The notes beneath the pieces are model-generated. The model was given only the letters and a program-made list of their open reading frames with translations. It did not search any database and had not been told where the DNA came from. The position numbers and the translations under genes were made by a program. This document shows positions 5,763 through 6,769 of a stretch of DNA of 6,769 bases, in pieces (position 1 is the stretch's first letter; each line of letters starts with the position of its first letter). This DNA is from Methanospirillum sp. (lineage in GTDB: Archaea; Halobacteriota; Methanomicrobia; Methanomicrobiales; Methanospirillaceae). Where the stretch lies: positions 1 to 6,769 of the forward strand of contig JAJRBL010000211.1 in NCBI GenBank assembly GCA_028679485.1. Direction: 5' to 3'.

Positions 5763-6769
5763 GATGCACCCTCCTGATCTCTGCATCTGCGATTCCATCG
5801 GCAAATCGGATCCTGACTGCATCTCCCGCACGAACATCAGCTATGGAAGAGATGAGACATCCATCCTTTTGCACAAGGCAGAATCCTTTTCTGAACATGG
5901 ATTGTGGGCCTTGTGCCGAGATGGTGGCAGATAATGATCTCAGTTCCAGTACCCAGCGTTCAAGCCTGGTATGCGCCGATCCGTTCAGTCGTTCCCTGGT
6001 CTCTGCAAGGGATGACCTGCGTTCCGGAATATCCCTGGAGAGAAGTGCCTTTGGATCTCTTCCCCCAAGCCGTCCTTTCAGTTCCAGAAGGAGAAGTTCT
6101 GCGCGGTGTGTTGATCCGGTCCCGGCCTGTACCATCCGTTCGGTAATATCAGCGAGGTATTCCCGTCTTTTTGTTACCTCCCGGGCCAGTCTTCCGGGAG
6201 AAATCCATTCCCTGATGGTATTCATCTCCTCCTCAGCTTTTTCAAGCCTTTTCAGGAGGATATGGAAGATCCGCCTGTGGAACTGGCTGAGAATCTCGAG
6301 TTCGCCCTTCCGGTCCGGGACACACTGTTCTGCAGCGTGGGACGGCGTGGAAGCGCTGAAATCTGCCGCAAGGTCTGCCAGGGTGATATCCACCTCGTGG
6401 CCGACAGCCGCAACAACCGGGACCGGACAGGTCACAATGGCCTCGACGACCAGGGGATGGTTGAAAGGGAAGAGATCCTCGTAACTTCCCCCCCCGCGCC
6501 CGACGATGAGCACGTCGACTAACCCCTGAATCCTCCTGATGGCTGAAACGATCTCCTCGTGGGCATTTGCCCCCTGTACCGCAGCCGGAGAGAGGATGAT
6601 CTCTGCCGGAAACCGCCCGGAGATGACATGCTGGATATCGTGAATGACAGCGCCGGTGGAAGAGGTAACGACACCAATTCTTTCAGGATACGGGGGCAGG
6701 GTCCGTTTCCGTTCAGGGCTGAACCATCCCTTCTCAGCCATCTCGCGGCGCCATCTCTCGATCAGGAGG
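5746..6769 (-). CDS. xseA: Exonuclease VII large subunit (5' partial)
   Basis: XseA is the catalytic subunit of exonuclease VII, which degrades single-stranded DNA from both ends to oligonucleotides in repair and recombination. The frame stays open through the window edge at 6769, so the N-terminal OB-fold (on the order of 110-130 residues by comparison with E. coli) is outside; the Met codon at 6741 is internal. Counting from that Met, the catalytic domain shows GVVTSSTG (23-30), HDI with D35, GRGGGSYEDL (81-90) with R82, and VGHEVD (113-118) with H115 and D118. These match the E. coli residues D155, R205, H238 and D241, with the same 33- and 3-residue spacing after the arginine. A long charged coiled-coil region (about 140-275) is somewhat shorter than in E. 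coli. The C-terminal cap has the usual RKGF.LV and AGDAVRIRFADG. It ends 17 bases inside xseB. Confidence 0.97.
   Translation of the reverse strand, partial: LLIERWRREMAEKGWFSPERKRTLPPYPERIGVVTSSTGAVIHDIQHVISGRFPAEIILSPAAVQGANAHEEIVSAIRRIQGLVDVLIVGRGGGSYEDLFPFNHPLVVEAIVTCPVPVVAAVGHEVDITLADLAADFSASTPSHAAEQCVPDRKGELEILSQFHRRIFHILLKRLEKAEEEMNTIREWISPGRLAREVTKRREYLADITERMVQAGTGSTHRAELLLLELKGRLGGRDPKALLSRDIPERRSSLAETRERLNGSAHTRLERWVLELRSLSATISAQGPQSMFRKGFCLVQKDGCLISSIADVRAGDAVRIRFADGIADAEIRRVHHDKNI
5769..5775 (-). promoter_or_regulatory. Strong Shine-Dalgarno sequence for xseB
   Basis: AGGAGGG lies 6 bases before the xseB ATG, inside the xseA coding region. It is the only canonically spaced ribosome binding site seen among the gene starts in this window, and it decides the xseB start against the longer open frame. 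Confidence 0.85.

Noticed and set aside
5843..6484. 213-codon open frame antisense to xseA.
   Set aside because: The product is Ser/Arg-rich with no family features, while the opposite strand carries all exonuclease VII motifs.
1..6769. Searched for CRISPR arrays, insertion-sequence ends, tRNA genes, riboswitches and a defence system.
   Set aside because: No spaced direct repeats, transposase frame, cloverleaf or known defence-gene motif was seen; the genes are housekeeping or cell-surface types.

Overview
The window reads as chromosomal DNA of a euryarchaeal methanogen, most probably of the order Methanomicrobiales. This is inferred from three things: a class I HMG-CoA reductase of archaeal length, an archaeal-type Trm5 tRNA methyltransferase, and secreted proteins built from PEGA and Ig-like domains, alongside bacterial-type exonuclease VII subunits. 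No rRNA, tRNA, CRISPR array or insertion sequence is visible. The window is almost fully coding, with no gene-free stretch above about 80 bases.

Left part (1-1938, + strand): a cell-surface block. A 5'-truncated, membrane-anchored protein with five PEGA repeats is followed by two small secreted proteins that are paralogues of each other. Each has a signal peptide, a predicted mature N-terminus starting Asp-Gly-Asn, four N-glycosylation sequons and a C-terminal Cys-x-x-Cys. I do not recognise this pair as a named family; it is the most unusual item here.

Middle (1926-4103): two housekeeping genes diverge from a 39-base gap. On the - strand is trm5 (m1G37 formation on tRNA), whose 3' end overlaps the second small gene tail-to-tail by 13 bases. 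On the + strand is hmgA (mevalonate synthesis for isoprenoid ether lipids). A second secreted protein with an Ig-like domain follows on the + strand (4161-5171).

Right part (5178-6769, - strand): a 5'-truncated xseA, an overlapping xseB with a strong Shine-Dalgarno sequence, and then a small three-helix membrane protein, all in the same direction. XseA and XseB form exonuclease VII, which degrades single-stranded DNA; the four catalytic residues I can map are present.

Starts are of two styles. xseB has a canonical spaced ribosome binding site. Several other genes have G-rich bases (GGT or GGG) touching the ATG and no spaced Shine-Dalgarno sequence, which may point to leaderless or very short leaders.
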